DNA of 64,000 nt from Steroidobacteraceae bacterium. Its GTDB lineage: Bacteria; Pseudomonadota; Gammaproteobacteria; Steroidobacterales; Steroidobacteraceae. Positions 24,353 through 32,957 of the stretch are shown here, piece by piece. The notes under the pieces are model-generated. The model saw nothing but the letters and a program-made list of their open reading frames with translations, was not told where the DNA came from and ran no database searches. Each line of letters opens with the position of its first letter. Within the stretch, counting starts at the first letter, position 1. The position numbers and the translations under genes were made by a program. The stretch spans positions 186,001 through 250,000 of the forward strand of contig JAWLAG010000002.1 of the NCBI GenBank assembly GCA_041395505.1, read 5' to 3'.

Positions 24353-26373
24353 GGGTCACCCGGTCGTTGTGCAAACATCCCGAATTCACCTGGCTCGGGC
24401 TGCAGAACGAGACCATGGAACTGCGGCCCTCTGAGTGACGATTCGATGCGCTCCAGGCGAGCCCTCTGCTCCTGCTGAGCGAGGAACCCGAGGCTTTCAT
24501 CTCGTCCCAGGCTGCGCTCGAGTGACAAGGCCACGCGATAACGCAGCTGCGGCAAGGACGAGAGTGCGTCGCGTACGATCGCAACCACCCGTTCGGGATT
24601 GGCAACATAGGTCATCAGCGTCGTCTCGACATCGAGATCCTGTAGCGCGTTGCCAAATGGTCGTCTTGAATTGGCGCGTCCCAGCTGCACCTGCAGCTGA
24701 CGCGGATGCACGCTCAACCCAAGCGGCCAGGGAGAGCGCCGCTTCGCCTCCCGCAGCGTCTCCAGAAGCTCCTCGAGCAGTTTCTCCTCGCTGCCATGGC
24801 GAGCATCCAGTTGGGTGGTCTCGAGATCGAGATGCAAAGCATCAAAATCGAACACCGCCAGGTCCCCGATGGTCCGCAATAGTGCCGGCCGACCCTTGGT
24901 GAGCAGCCAGGTGGGTTCGCCAAGCAGCAATTCGACGGCGTAGCCTTGCTCGCGCAGCTTCGCGATGCGAGCGGCGAGAGCGGCTGGATTGACGCGCGCT
25001 TCGCGCAGCTCCCGGGCATTGAGCGACAACAACACCCGATCGATACCGAGCGCTCCGTGCTGCGACCGCCCGGACGGCGCGACCGAGGCCAAGCGTTCCG
25101 CGTCGTGCCACAGGTAGATGGCGCGGAGCGACTCCACCTTGGCAGCACAGAGTCCCGATTCCGCAGCGTCGATCTGCATGAGCATCGTCTCGACCTCTGC
25201 ATCGAGTGCGGCGCGCGCGGCAGCGTAACGACCGATCCGTGCCTGCAGCAATTGCTCCTGGGTATCGCCTGCGAGCCGTGCTGCGCGCAGTTCGCGCTCG
25301 CGTACGGCACTCTCTGCCGCCGCAAGACGGCTGCCGGCAAATGCGACCAGTCGCCGGGACGCATCCTGGCGCTGTGCCAGCCGGAGGCGAGCCGAGTCAA
25401 TCTCGGCAAGCCGTGCTTCGCGGCGATACTGCAATGCCTGGGCTTCAGCCGCATCCGCGCGAGCCAGCGCCCTCCGTTGCTGGAGCGCGCCGAGCGGCAT
25501 ATTGAAGGTGAAAGCGATATTGGCCGTGCCCGCATCGCGCGCCGATCCCTGATCGGTGATTCGATTGGCATTGATGCGCAGGGTCGTCTCGACCTGATCC
25601 AGGGCGTTCCGTTCCGGCCACTCGCTTCGCAACGCCAGGGCACGATCGAGATATTGAAGCTCCGGGTCGACGCCGGCGTCCCCGCCATGGCACAACTCGA
25701 CTGGCGCCGGCCGCATCACTGAAATTGCGGCAGCTGGAAGAGCGGTGAGAGCCGCAATCTGCCCTGCGCCCGACTGCACCTCCATCTGCGCAGTGACAGC
25801 ATCGCGCTCGGCCATGACGAACGCACTCTGAAACTCAAGCCGATCGGACTCGAGCAACAGCGCCGAGCGCGTCCTTTCCGCAAGCACCGGTAGCGCGCGC
25901 AGCCGCAGCGCCAGCAGTTCATTTGCCAGATTCACTCGTTGCGTCGCCGCCCAGGCGTTGACATAGGCAACGCGCAGTTCGCGTAACATCCGGCGTTGCG
26001 CTTGCGCCAGATCGAAATCCGCTTGCGCCTGCGCCAGTTCATTTGACAGGCGTTCACGAATGTAGCTGCGTCTGCTCGCCAGCACTGGTATGCGCAGTCC
26101 AATGTCGGCGCCGAGCAGATCGATGTCACGAACCCGGTCGATGTCGACGATTTCGCTGCCATGGGTGTAGGCCGAACCGCCGACCAGCGAAATCCCGCCC
26201 AACATGCTCCCCGCTTCGAGTCGCGCCGTCCTCGCGCGATGCAACGCGAGTTGTGCGCTCGCCAGTGCCGACTGCGGCAACATCTGTTCGAGATCGGAAA
26301 GCCGCAGGGGCGGCGCCGCCAGCGCAATCGCACTGGCACCCGACATCACCGTGAGCAGCCAAATGCTACGCAT
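24349..26373 (-). CDS. TolC-like outer-membrane protein fused to a C-terminal barrel-like domain
   Basis: A 674-residue exported protein. The signal peptide is MRSIWLLTVMSGASAIALAA. Residues about 25-430 follow the TolC pattern: two long helical repeats rich in Ala, Gln, Arg and Leu (LANELLALRLRALPVLAERT; LARADAAEAQALQYRREARL). From about 445 the sequence changes to alternating strand and helix (IDRVLLSLNAREL, GYAVELLLGEPTWLL, LHLDLETTQLDA, WPLGLSVHPRQL), resembling a TIM-barrel of the glycoside-hydrolase or EAL type. The start at 26373 has GAGG seven bases upstream; a longer frame to 26412 would overlap the glycosyltransferase gene. The catalytic nature of the C-terminal domain is a guess. 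Confidence 0.75.
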   Translation of the reverse strand: MRSIWLLTVMSGASAIALAAPPLRLSDLEQMLPQSALASAQLALHRARTARLEAGSMLGGISLVGGSAYTHGSEIVDIDRVRDIDLLGADIGLRIPVLASRRSYIRERLSNELAQAQADFDLAQAQRRMLRELRVAYVNAWAATQRVNLANELLALRLRALPVLAERTRSALLLESDRLEFQSAFVMAERDAVTAQMEVQSGAGQIAALTALPAAAISVMRPAPVELCHGGDAGVDPELQYLDRALALRSEWPERNALDQVETTLRINANRITDQGSARDAGTANIAFTFNMPLGALQQRRALARADAAEAQALQYRREARLAEIDSARLRLAQRQDASRRLVAFAGSRLAAAESAVRERELRAARLAGDTQEQLLQARIGRYAAARAALDAEVETMLMQIDAAESGLCAAKVESLRAIYLWHDAERLASVAPSGRSQHGALGIDRVLLSLNARELREARVNPAALAARIAKLREQGYAVELLLGEPTWLLTKGRPALLRTIGDLAVFDFDALHLDLETTQLDARHGSEEKLLEELLETLREAKRRSPWPLGLSVHPRQLQVQLGRANSRRPFGNALQDLDVETTLMTYVANPERVVAIVRDALSSLPQLRYRVALSLERSLGRDESLGFLAQQEQRARLERIESSLRGPQFHGLVLQPEPGEFGMFAQRPGDP

Positions 26374-26381
26374 TAGCAACC

Positions 26382-27722
26382 TCAGAAGCGCGTCTTGCGC
26401 AACACCCACCACGGCGCCATGGAAGAATCAAGGTGGGTCCGATTCAACATTTCCGAGAGCGTCGCGATACCGTTCCAGCTGCGGGTGATAAACGCAAACG
26501 CAGGAAATACCAGCAACACCCAGGCGAAACCCAGGTCGTAGCGTTTGCGTTCCGAGAACAGCAGCAGGTACTCGAGATACATGGCGGCAGCCAGCAACAA
26601 ATAGAACAGATAGATGAATGCAAGAACACCAATGACGTAGGCCGCCGGATACGCGAAGAACACCCAGACCATGTATCCGATCACCAGAAACGGCAAGGCG
26701 ATCTGGAAGAAGAGACCCGTCCACAGCAAGGCGATGAAATTCGGCCAACCCAACAGTCCCGGGCGCAGCGCATGTCGGTATTTGCGCAAGTACAGGTAGG
26801 AAAGGTCGCCGTCCCAGCGCAGGCGCTGATTGAGAAACCCCCCCAGCGTCTCCGGTGAATCGGTATGCCCAATGGCGCGTGGCTCGAAACGGATGCGCAG
26901 CTGCGGATGGCGGGCGAAGTACTTCTTGATGCGCAGAGTCAGATCCAGGTCTTCGGCCGTACCGCTGTCCCAGCCGCCGATATGCGCGATGAAACTTCGC
27001 CGAAACGCACCGAAGGCGCCAGAGATATTGTTGACCACGTTGAGTTGATCGAGTCCGGCGCGGCTCAGGTGAATCGACAGCATGTACTCGAGCGCCTGCA
27101 GTCGCGTAACCAGGGTCTTGCGGGCATTTCGTACACGCAGGTTGCCGGACACGGCGACGACATTCGGGTTCGCGAAATGCCGAGCCATGTTTCCTACCAT
27201 GTCATTGTCGAATGACGTATCGCCATCGAGCGCCATGACGATTTCACCTCGTGCGAGTGCGAGACCTTGATTGAGGCTCGATACGCGCCCGCCTCTTTGC
27301 GTCTTCGGCACGACTTCCAGCCGACGCTTTGGATCGCGATTGATGGCAGGTGCTTCGCGCAGCAATACCTCGAGCGTGTGGCGGTTTTGCCTGGCCCCAT
27401 CAACGATGGCGAACATCTCGATACGCCCTGGATAGAGCTGCCCGGCAAGCGAACGCACGGTCTTGCGCACGTCCTCGCCTTCTGAATAGCAGGTGATCAC
27501 GCAACTGACCAGTGGGTGATAGAGCGCGTCACGGCGGCGAAAGCGATTCTTCACGAAATAGCGAACCCCTCCCAGCATGACGATGACCTGCGCCGGCAGC
27601 TCGAACACGAATACAAAGGGGAAAAACTTCAGCGCAACGTCGATCCAGTCGGAATCGACGGCGTTATGAATGAGCTGCTGCAGGGTAAACAGCGCTTGCG
27701 AGAACTCCTGCCAGAGCATCAT
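26382..27722 (-). CDS. Family 2 membrane glycosyltransferase (MxdB-like polysaccharide synthase)
   Basis: A processive GT2 enzyme of 446 residues. One N-terminal membrane helix (FFPFVFVFELPAQVIVMLGG) precedes the GT-A domain: CVITCYSEGEDVRKTVRSL, the metal-binding ALDGDTSFD (Asp166, Asp168), the acceptor-site TAEDLDLTLRI and the processivity motif NQRLRWDGD. At least four C-terminal membrane helices follow. This is the layout of cellulose, poly-N-acetylglucosamine and Alg8-type synthases. It overlaps the upstream regulator by ATGA and is followed by the TolC-like gene. The polymer made cannot be told from sequence. Confidence 0.88.
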   Translation of the reverse strand: MMLWQEFSQALFTLQQLIHNAVDSDWIDVALKFFPFVFVFELPAQVIVMLGGVRYFVKNRFRRRDALYHPLVSCVITCYSEGEDVRKTVRSLAGQLYPGRIEMFAIVDGARQNRHTLEVLLREAPAINRDPKRRLEVVPKTQRGGRVSSLNQGLALARGEIVMALDGDTSFDNDMVGNMARHFANPNVVAVSGNLRVRNARKTLVTRLQALEYMLSIHLSRAGLDQLNVVNNISGAFGAFRRSFIAHIGGWDSGTAEDLDLTLRIKKYFARHPQLRIRFEPRAIGHTDSPETLGGFLNQRLRWDGDLSYLYLRKYRHALRPGLLGWPNFIALLWTGLFFQIALPFLVIGYMVWVFFAYPAAYVIGVLAFIYLFYLLLAAAMYLEYLLLFSERKRYDLGFAWVLLVFPAFAFITRSWNGIATLSEMLNRTHLDSSMAPWWVLRKTRF

Positions 27723-29128
27723 GCACTCACTCGCTCGCGCATAGCCTGCATGACTGCGGCAGCGTCCTGGTGATTGTCCTTGCCATCGCGCGATGCATGT
27801 GCGCGCGCGGATATCTGCAGCCGTCCGAGCGCCGGATCGGTGATCTGCTCGGGGAGCTTCAATACTCGACTCAACAGGATCTGCACGCCTTCCGGTGGCG
27901 TTTGCGGCAGCAACAACCAGCAGTACTGCTCGTCGGCGCGCATCAGCAGGTCTGTCGTACGCAGAAGCTCGCGCAAACGAGCCGCGAAGTTGTCCAGCAT
28001 CTGCGCGACCCGTACGCGTGGCAACTGCACCAGCAATTCGCGTACGTTCTCGAACTTCAGCAGGACAAGCCCGAACTGTACCTCCGCGTGGCGCCGCGAC
28101 AGCCCGATCTGCCAATTGAGTGTTTGCTCGAAATACGCCGGATGTGCGCAATTGAGCTCGTCGATGAGCCCGAACAGGTCGCCGACGTTGCCGGTGCGCA
28201 CCGCAAGCTGGCCGGCGTTCGAAAGCTCAAAGGTGTGAAAGCGCTTTTCGTGCAGATCCTCGGTCGCCGACAGTCGCAGGCAGTTAAGACAACTCGCCTT
28301 GACGACGGGCTCCAGGAAACGTGCACCACAGGCACGACAACCGAAAGTCTCGAGCGCGCGGTCGTAGTCGACTCCTATGTGCCGCAGTCTGGAATTGCAA
28401 TTGCCGCATTCCAGGCCATCGGTAGTGCGGAACTCCTCGTTTCGAGCCACATGACCGCAGGTATAGCAGTGCAGGAATATCTCTTCATCGATCTCGATCG
28501 AATCGCATTGCGCACACAGGTCGACGAATGCGAGCTGCGCCTGATCGCAGCCCGGGCAGTAGCGTAGTCGATGGACGAGCTTTTTTGCCTGCAGGAGACC
28601 CCGGCGCCGGAGCGGCTCACTCCACGCGAAACCGTCCACGCCCTGCGGCGCCAATGCATCGAGCACCGGGTAGTGGCAGATTTGCGGATGGTGCCAATCG
28701 CTGACGGGCGTCAGCTCCCGCGACGGGCGGGTCTGCAGGAAAGCAAGCAAGCGGTGCTCTGGCTCAGCCAGCAACTCGGCGGGCAATTGCGCAACAGCGT
28801 CCGTAATACGCTCAGCCTCCGCGAACATGGCAGTCTCATCGGCGCAGATGCCGTCGGCGAGCATGGCGCATACAGGTCCAAAATTCTCGACCAGGAAAAT
28901 CGGCAGCAGCGACGCGGAGCGCTCGCTGCGAAGCAGGTGCAACCACTGTTCGCCCTGGGCACGGGATTGGGGATCGAGTAGCACGACGGGGCTCTCAGCA
29001 CTCATCGCAAGTAGCTCACCGAGCGACTGGTATTCGATGGCAGTGCCGGAATGTATCGTTTCGCGCGCCCGCGGTCCGAGCGTGGCGACTTGCCTGTCGG
29101 GCTGTCTATTCAGTGTGGCCAGGGTCAT
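27719..29128 (-). CDS. Zinc-ribbon (TackOD1-like) protein with a degenerate GGDEF domain
   Basis: A 469-residue cytoplasmic protein. Residues 180-290 carry six CxxC pairs (191/194, 205/208, 221/224, 241/244, 264/267, 280/283), enough for three zinc ribbons; this matches the TackOD1 type of metal-binding output domain as I recall it. Residues about 300-465 look like a GGDEF fold (FGLVLLKFENVRELL; LLRTTDLLMRADEQYCWLLLP), but the active-site motif is replaced by ADEQ, so it should not make c-di-GMP. The N-terminal part (20-130) may be a receiver-like domain without the usual acidic cluster. It leads the polysaccharide cluster and parallels MxdA of Shewanella, also described as an altered GGDEF protein. 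A regulatory role is likely. Confidence 0.75.
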   Translation of the reverse strand: MTLATLNRQPDRQVATLGPRARETIHSGTAIEYQSLGELLAMSAESPVVLLDPQSRAQGEQWLHLLRSERSASLLPIFLVENFGPVCAMLADGICADETAMFAEAERITDAVAQLPAELLAEPEHRLLAFLQTRPSRELTPVSDWHHPQICHYPVLDALAPQGVDGFAWSEPLRRRGLLQAKKLVHRLRYCPGCDQAQLAFVDLCAQCDSIEIDEEIFLHCYTCGHVARNEEFRTTDGLECGNCNSRLRHIGVDYDRALETFGCRACGARFLEPVVKASCLNCLRLSATEDLHEKRFHTFELSNAGQLAVRTGNVGDLFGLIDELNCAHPAYFEQTLNWQIGLSRRHAEVQFGLVLLKFENVRELLVQLPRVRVAQMLDNFAARLRELLRTTDLLMRADEQYCWLLLPQTPPEGVQILLSRVLKLPEQITDPALGRLQISARAHASRDGKDNHQDAAAVMQAMRERVSA

Positions 29129-29302
29129 GGCGGCGGTTCGGGTAGCTTCAGTTGCACAGGGCGGTTAACGGCGCAAAACCGGCAGAACTGAAGCACGGCG
29201 GATTGGCCACGGAGCCATGCCAGCGTGGCGCGCGCCGATGCGATCGCAATGTGCGCGAGATCACAATCCACTCTCGACATGCCTGCAGGCCGGGGATTTG
29301 AC

Positions 29303-29329
29303 TAAAGACCCGCGCCGCGATGCCGCTCT
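29303..29329 (+). promoter_or_regulatory. Putative sigma-28 (FliA) promoter
   Basis: TAAAGACC (29303-29310), 11 bases, then GCCGCTCT (29322-29329). The consensus known for FliA is TAAAGTTT, 11 bases, GCCGATAA; five of eight match in each box, including the invariant TAAAG and GCCG, and the spacing is exact. The next start codon is 37 bases downstream. Confidence 0.4.
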
Positions 29330-29366
29330 AGTGCGCATACAGCGATTTTCTTGTGGAGCGCATGCG

Positions 29367-30707
29367 ATGACTACGGTCAACACCCAGGTACAGACAGCGA
29401 TGGTGCCGGTACTGCATCAGGACATCATCCGGCAGCCTGCAGCGACCTGCGCCAGTTGTAACGACGATGCCGCAGCAGGAACCCTCTCCGGCAATCTATC
29501 CTCCAGCGTGAGTACAACTGCGAGTCTCGACGCGGCCGTCCATGCCGCCGATCAGGTCCAGGCGGACCAGGGCGCGAATCTCATCGCCATGGCCGTACGC
29601 AGCGCTGTACAGCAGAAAGCATCGCTGTCTTTTCGCACGCAGGAAGGCGATCTGGTCAAGATCCGGCTGGTGAGCTCTTCGGTTACCGAAGCCGACTATC
29701 AGAGTGACGGCGAAACCGGTGACAGCCTCTCGTTCAGCACCGACAGCAGCACGCGTCTCGCGCTTCGTATCAAGGGTGATATCAACAACGACGAGCAGGC
29801 GGCCATACAGGCGGTGCTCGACAAGGTCGCTAGCCTGAGTGCCAGCTTCTTCAGTGGCGACGTGGCCGGAGCGTTCGCGGCCGCCGCGGATCTGCAGATC
29901 GATCCGGCCCAGCTGGCATCGTTTGCGCTGAAACTTCGCTACCGGGAGCAGACCTCCGTGGAAGCGCAATTCAATGACGCCGCCGTTGCCACGGAACCCG
30001 CGCCTGCCAATACGGCGACGCCCTCGAGCGTTACGGCGACCTACCAGAAGCCCGTGGTCAATTACCACCCCGTCGCTTCGAGCGCCGTTGCCGATGCCAC
30101 GCCTGCCGCAAGCGCAAATTCAGCGCCTTCGAGCGCTGCCGCTGCGCCCGCCGCCGACGCCGCAGCCGCCCCCGATGCGACAAACGCGAATTCACCGGTC
30201 GAGCCCGCACCGACGGCTGCCGACACGACGCGCGATACCGCGACGGCGCCGAATGTTCAACAGATATTCGCGGCGATCACGAATTTTCTCGCAAATCTCT
30301 TCGACTCCCTGCAGATCGGCGCACCGGCCCAGACCAACGCGGCGCCTGCCGAGACCTCCGGCACGACCGGCAACGTCGAGCTCAATGCGCGCTTCAAACT
30401 CGAATTCTTCTTCCGCGTCGTACAGCGAATTGCGGAGGAACCTGAGGATGCGCCGGTGGTCGACGAGCCTGTCTCGAGCGAAGATCCGGTCCAAACAACG
30501 GACGAAAAGCCTGCACCCAACAAGGAACAGACGGCTGCTGCAATCGACATGCTGGGTGCAGTCGTCGATGCGACGCTGACGGCGTTGGTCGAGGCCGAGC
30601 CGTCGGCAGACCTCGACTCAAACAGCGCGGGCGCAGCTGCGCGCCGCTACCACGAGTCGCAGAGCGTCAGCAACGAGGCGAAACTCGCCATCAACCTGCA
30701 CGCGTAA
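29367..30707 (+). CDS. Alanine-rich protein of unknown function (possible DUF5610-like core)
   Basis: A 446-residue acidic protein without signal peptide or membrane helix. The only ordered-looking part is residues about 65-195, with LALRIKGDINNDEQAAIQ and ASFFSGDVAGAFAAAADLQ, a pattern I tentatively link to DUF5610. Residues 200-300 are low-complexity Ala/Pro/Asp/Thr, and a short conserved-looking helix FKLEFFFRVVQRIAEE lies near 350. The ATG at 29367 is 37 bases after a possible sigma-28 promoter, which suggests motility-linked expression. It is divergent from the mxd-like cluster, and its stop overlaps the rhomboid gene by 17 bases. Function is not known. Confidence 0.7.
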   Translation: MTTVNTQVQTAMVPVLHQDIIRQPAATCASCNDDAAAGTLSGNLSSSVSTTASLDAAVHAADQVQADQGANLIAMAVRSAVQQKASLSFRTQEGDLVKIRLVSSSVTEADYQSDGETGDSLSFSTDSSTRLALRIKGDINNDEQAAIQAVLDKVASLSASFFSGDVAGAFAAAADLQIDPAQLASFALKLRYREQTSVEAQFNDAAVATEPAPANTATPSSVTATYQKPVVNYHPVASSAVADATPAASANSAPSSAAAAPAADAAAAPDATNANSPVEPAPTAADTTRDTATAPNVQQIFAAITNFLANLFDSLQIGAPAQTNAAPAETSGTTGNVELNARFKLEFFFRVVQRIAEEPEDAPVVDEPVSSEDPVQTTDEKPAPNKEQTAAAIDMLGAVVDATLTALVEAEPSADLDSNSAGAAARRYHESQSVSNEAKLAINLHA

Positions 30708-31587
30708 TAGCGACGATCCAGGCGACGATCAGCACGGATATTGCGGCGATACCACAGGCAAGCTGCGCTGCCCCACCAGCGCAGGCGCGCCGCAGTGAAT
30801 TGAGTGGCAGTGATCCGGCCGTCGCACCTGCCAGGAACCCCGTCAGGTGCGCGAGGACATCCGTGCTCTCGTCACCCGTACCGGTGTAGGCCAGCAGGAC
30901 CACGCCCGCGACGACAGGCGCCACGCGGTAGGCCCAGATGCGTCGCGAGGTGCTGCGTTCACGCCACGAAAAAACCGACGTCAGCCCGAGCGCCGCGAAA
31001 ATCGCCGTCGAGGCACCTACGGCGCGGTGTCCGGCCGGCGCAAGCCAGGCATCGGCGCAATTGCCTGCGGCACCAGCCAACAGGATGAGCAACCATGCCG
31101 CACCGGGACCAAAAAAGCGTCCGGCGATGAACCCGAATACACCTCCGAAGCCGATGTTCGCAATCAAATGCTCGAAGTCGACATGCAAGGTGAGCGCCGT
31201 CAGGCATCGCCACCATTGCCCTGCAACGACGCGATCGACCTCTAGCCGGCCGGCCGCATACCAGTTGCCGCCGAAGCTGCCGCGAACCGCGAGGTTGGTA
31301 ACGAAAACCAGCACGAAGGCATAGATGCCGACTGCAAACAGCGACGCATTGCGCCATGGCAGGTGCATCGCGGGCTCGGCCGCCGGGCGTTGCGCGCGAC
31401 GCTCATTGCTGTATTGAGCGAGTTCCCTGCTCGCCTCCTCGTATCGCCCCGTCGCCACAAGCAAGACGTATGCACCATCGAGATGCGCGATGTTGGCGTC
31501 GATGCCACGCGCGAGCAAAACGAGGCGGTACTCCTCGGCGAGATCCGCATCCCCGGTGCGTCCCAATTCGACGCTTGCTTCGCTCAT
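30691..31587 (-). CDS. Rhomboid family intramembrane serine protease
   Basis: A 298-residue polytopic protease. The N-terminal 75 residues are cytoplasmic and helical. The rhomboid core has HVDFEHLIANIGFG (loop/TM2), the nucleophile motif GASTAIFAALG (Ser in GxSx) and the TM6 histidine in AHLTGFLAGATAG. A soluble helical prefix of this size is known in other rhomboids. Its substrate is unknown; the sortase and VIT/VWA pair is nearby but divergent. Its ATG overlaps the stop of the MFS gene as ATGA, suggesting coupled expression. Confidence 0.88.
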   Translation of the reverse strand: MSEASVELGRTGDADLAEEYRLVLLARGIDANIAHLDGAYVLLVATGRYEEASRELAQYSNERRAQRPAAEPAMHLPWRNASLFAVGIYAFVLVFVTNLAVRGSFGGNWYAAGRLEVDRVVAGQWWRCLTALTLHVDFEHLIANIGFGGVFGFIAGRFFGPGAAWLLILLAGAAGNCADAWLAPAGHRAVGASTAIFAALGLTSVFSWRERSTSRRIWAYRVAPVVAGVVLLAYTGTGDESTDVLAHLTGFLAGATAGSLPLNSLRRACAGGAAQLACGIAAISVLIVAWIVAITRAG

Positions 31588-32825
31588 GCACTTTTTTGCG
31601 TGGCGAATGTACGTGGGTAACGACCCATGGTCAGCAGCAGGACCGCGCCCATGAAGAAAAATGCGGAAGCAACGAACAGTATGAGTCGATAGCTGCCGGT
31701 CATGTCATAGACACGGCCAAAAAGCCACGGGGAAATCCCCGAGGCCAGGCCAAAGCCGGAATACTGCACGCCGTAGATCCGCCCGTAATGACGTAGGCCG
31801 AAATAGCGCGCGGTCAGGAAGGCGACGAGATCCGTTTCTGCGCCGGCCGCCAGGCCAATGCACGCAGCGCAGAAATAGGCGACATCAGCCGATACCTGCG
31901 CTTGTGCGAGCAGGACGCAGGCGAGCGCTGGCAGAACCAGCATTGGAAATGTGATTCCGGGCGCCCACCAGTGATCGATCAGATAGCCGGCGATCAGTCG
32001 CCCTGCGACGACGGACAGTCCAATGACGCCCGCGATGCGCGCCGCATGCGCGGCGCTGAACCCGTGATCTGCCAAGAGCGGCTGGAAGTTGGTAATCGAT
32101 CCGCCAACGCCGACCGCAACCACAAACACGGAAAACGCGAGAACCCAGAAGCGATAACTGCGCGCAGCCTCGGCGAGGGTGAAACCCTCGTCACGCGGAT
32201 CCCCTTGTTCGGCATGACCGGCGATGCGGGGTGGTTCCCTGAACCAGGCCAGTGCGAAAGGCAGCGCAAGCCCGAGCGGCAGCAAGGCGACAAAGGCATA
32301 AGCCCAGCGCCATCCGACCTGGCCGATCAACCAGGTTGCAAGTGTCGGCAGAAACATGCCGGTCAGACCGGTGCCCAATAGCGTGGCCGCGAGTGCAATA
32401 CCCCGTTTGCGCTGAAACCAGGCATTGACAGCCCTTGTCCAGGTGACAGGCGTTGATCCGCCACCTAACGCGCCATTGATGAACCACAGCAGGTAGAACA
32501 CGGGCAGCGACGCGGGCGTGAGCCCGATAGTGGCAAAGCACACGCCAAAGAGTATCAAGGTGCCGATTGCCACCCGGCGCACGCCCATGCGATCCGCCAA
32601 TGCGCCGACGAACGGGACCGTCAGGACCACTGCGACCGTGAACCACATGATGGCGAGCTGCATCTCGCCGCGACCCCAGCCGAACTCCTGCGTGACCGGC
32701 AGGGTAAACGAGCCGAGGGAGTTGAATGGCACGGGCGATGCGCCGCAGGCCACGCCGAGGGACGAAGCAACCAGCACCCGCCAGCCTCGGGCAAATTCTC
32801 CCCGCGACGCCTGGTTGTCTGACAT
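31584..32825 (-). CDS. Major facilitator superfamily transporter (OFA/monocarboxylate type)
   Basis: A 413-residue transporter with about 12 membrane helices. The loop 2-3 signature is GALADRMGVRRVAIG and the loop 8-9 repeat is GYLIDHWWAPG. A helix-rich centre includes SYRFWVLAFSVFVVAVGVGGS. The general pattern is that of the oxalate/formate or monocarboxylate group, and the substrate is not predictable. The start at 32825 (MSDNQASRGEF) follows GGGGGTCG. It overlaps the rhomboid gene by four bases and is divergent from the sortase-substrate gene. Confidence 0.85.
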   Translation of the reverse strand: MSDNQASRGEFARGWRVLVASSLGVACGASPVPFNSLGSFTLPVTQEFGWGRGEMQLAIMWFTVAVVLTVPFVGALADRMGVRRVAIGTLILFGVCFATIGLTPASLPVFYLLWFINGALGGGSTPVTWTRAVNAWFQRKRGIALAATLLGTGLTGMFLPTLATWLIGQVGWRWAYAFVALLPLGLALPFALAWFREPPRIAGHAEQGDPRDEGFTLAEAARSYRFWVLAFSVFVVAVGVGGSITNFQPLLADHGFSAAHAARIAGVIGLSVVAGRLIAGYLIDHWWAPGITFPMLVLPALACVLLAQAQVSADVAYFCAACIGLAAGAETDLVAFLTARYFGLRHYGRIYGVQYSGFGLASGISPWLFGRVYDMTGSYRLILFVASAFFFMGAVLLLTMGRYPRTFATQKSA

Positions 32826-32957
32826 GCACGACCCCCATTTCGAGCGGCCGGCATGGACCGCCGCCCTATTTTGCCTCAAGTGCGCCATGGTGCCGTCAGA
32901 GTCTGTCGTCGCCCGGACAGGCCACGGGTCTGCAATAGCGCCATGGAGGGCTGAAAC

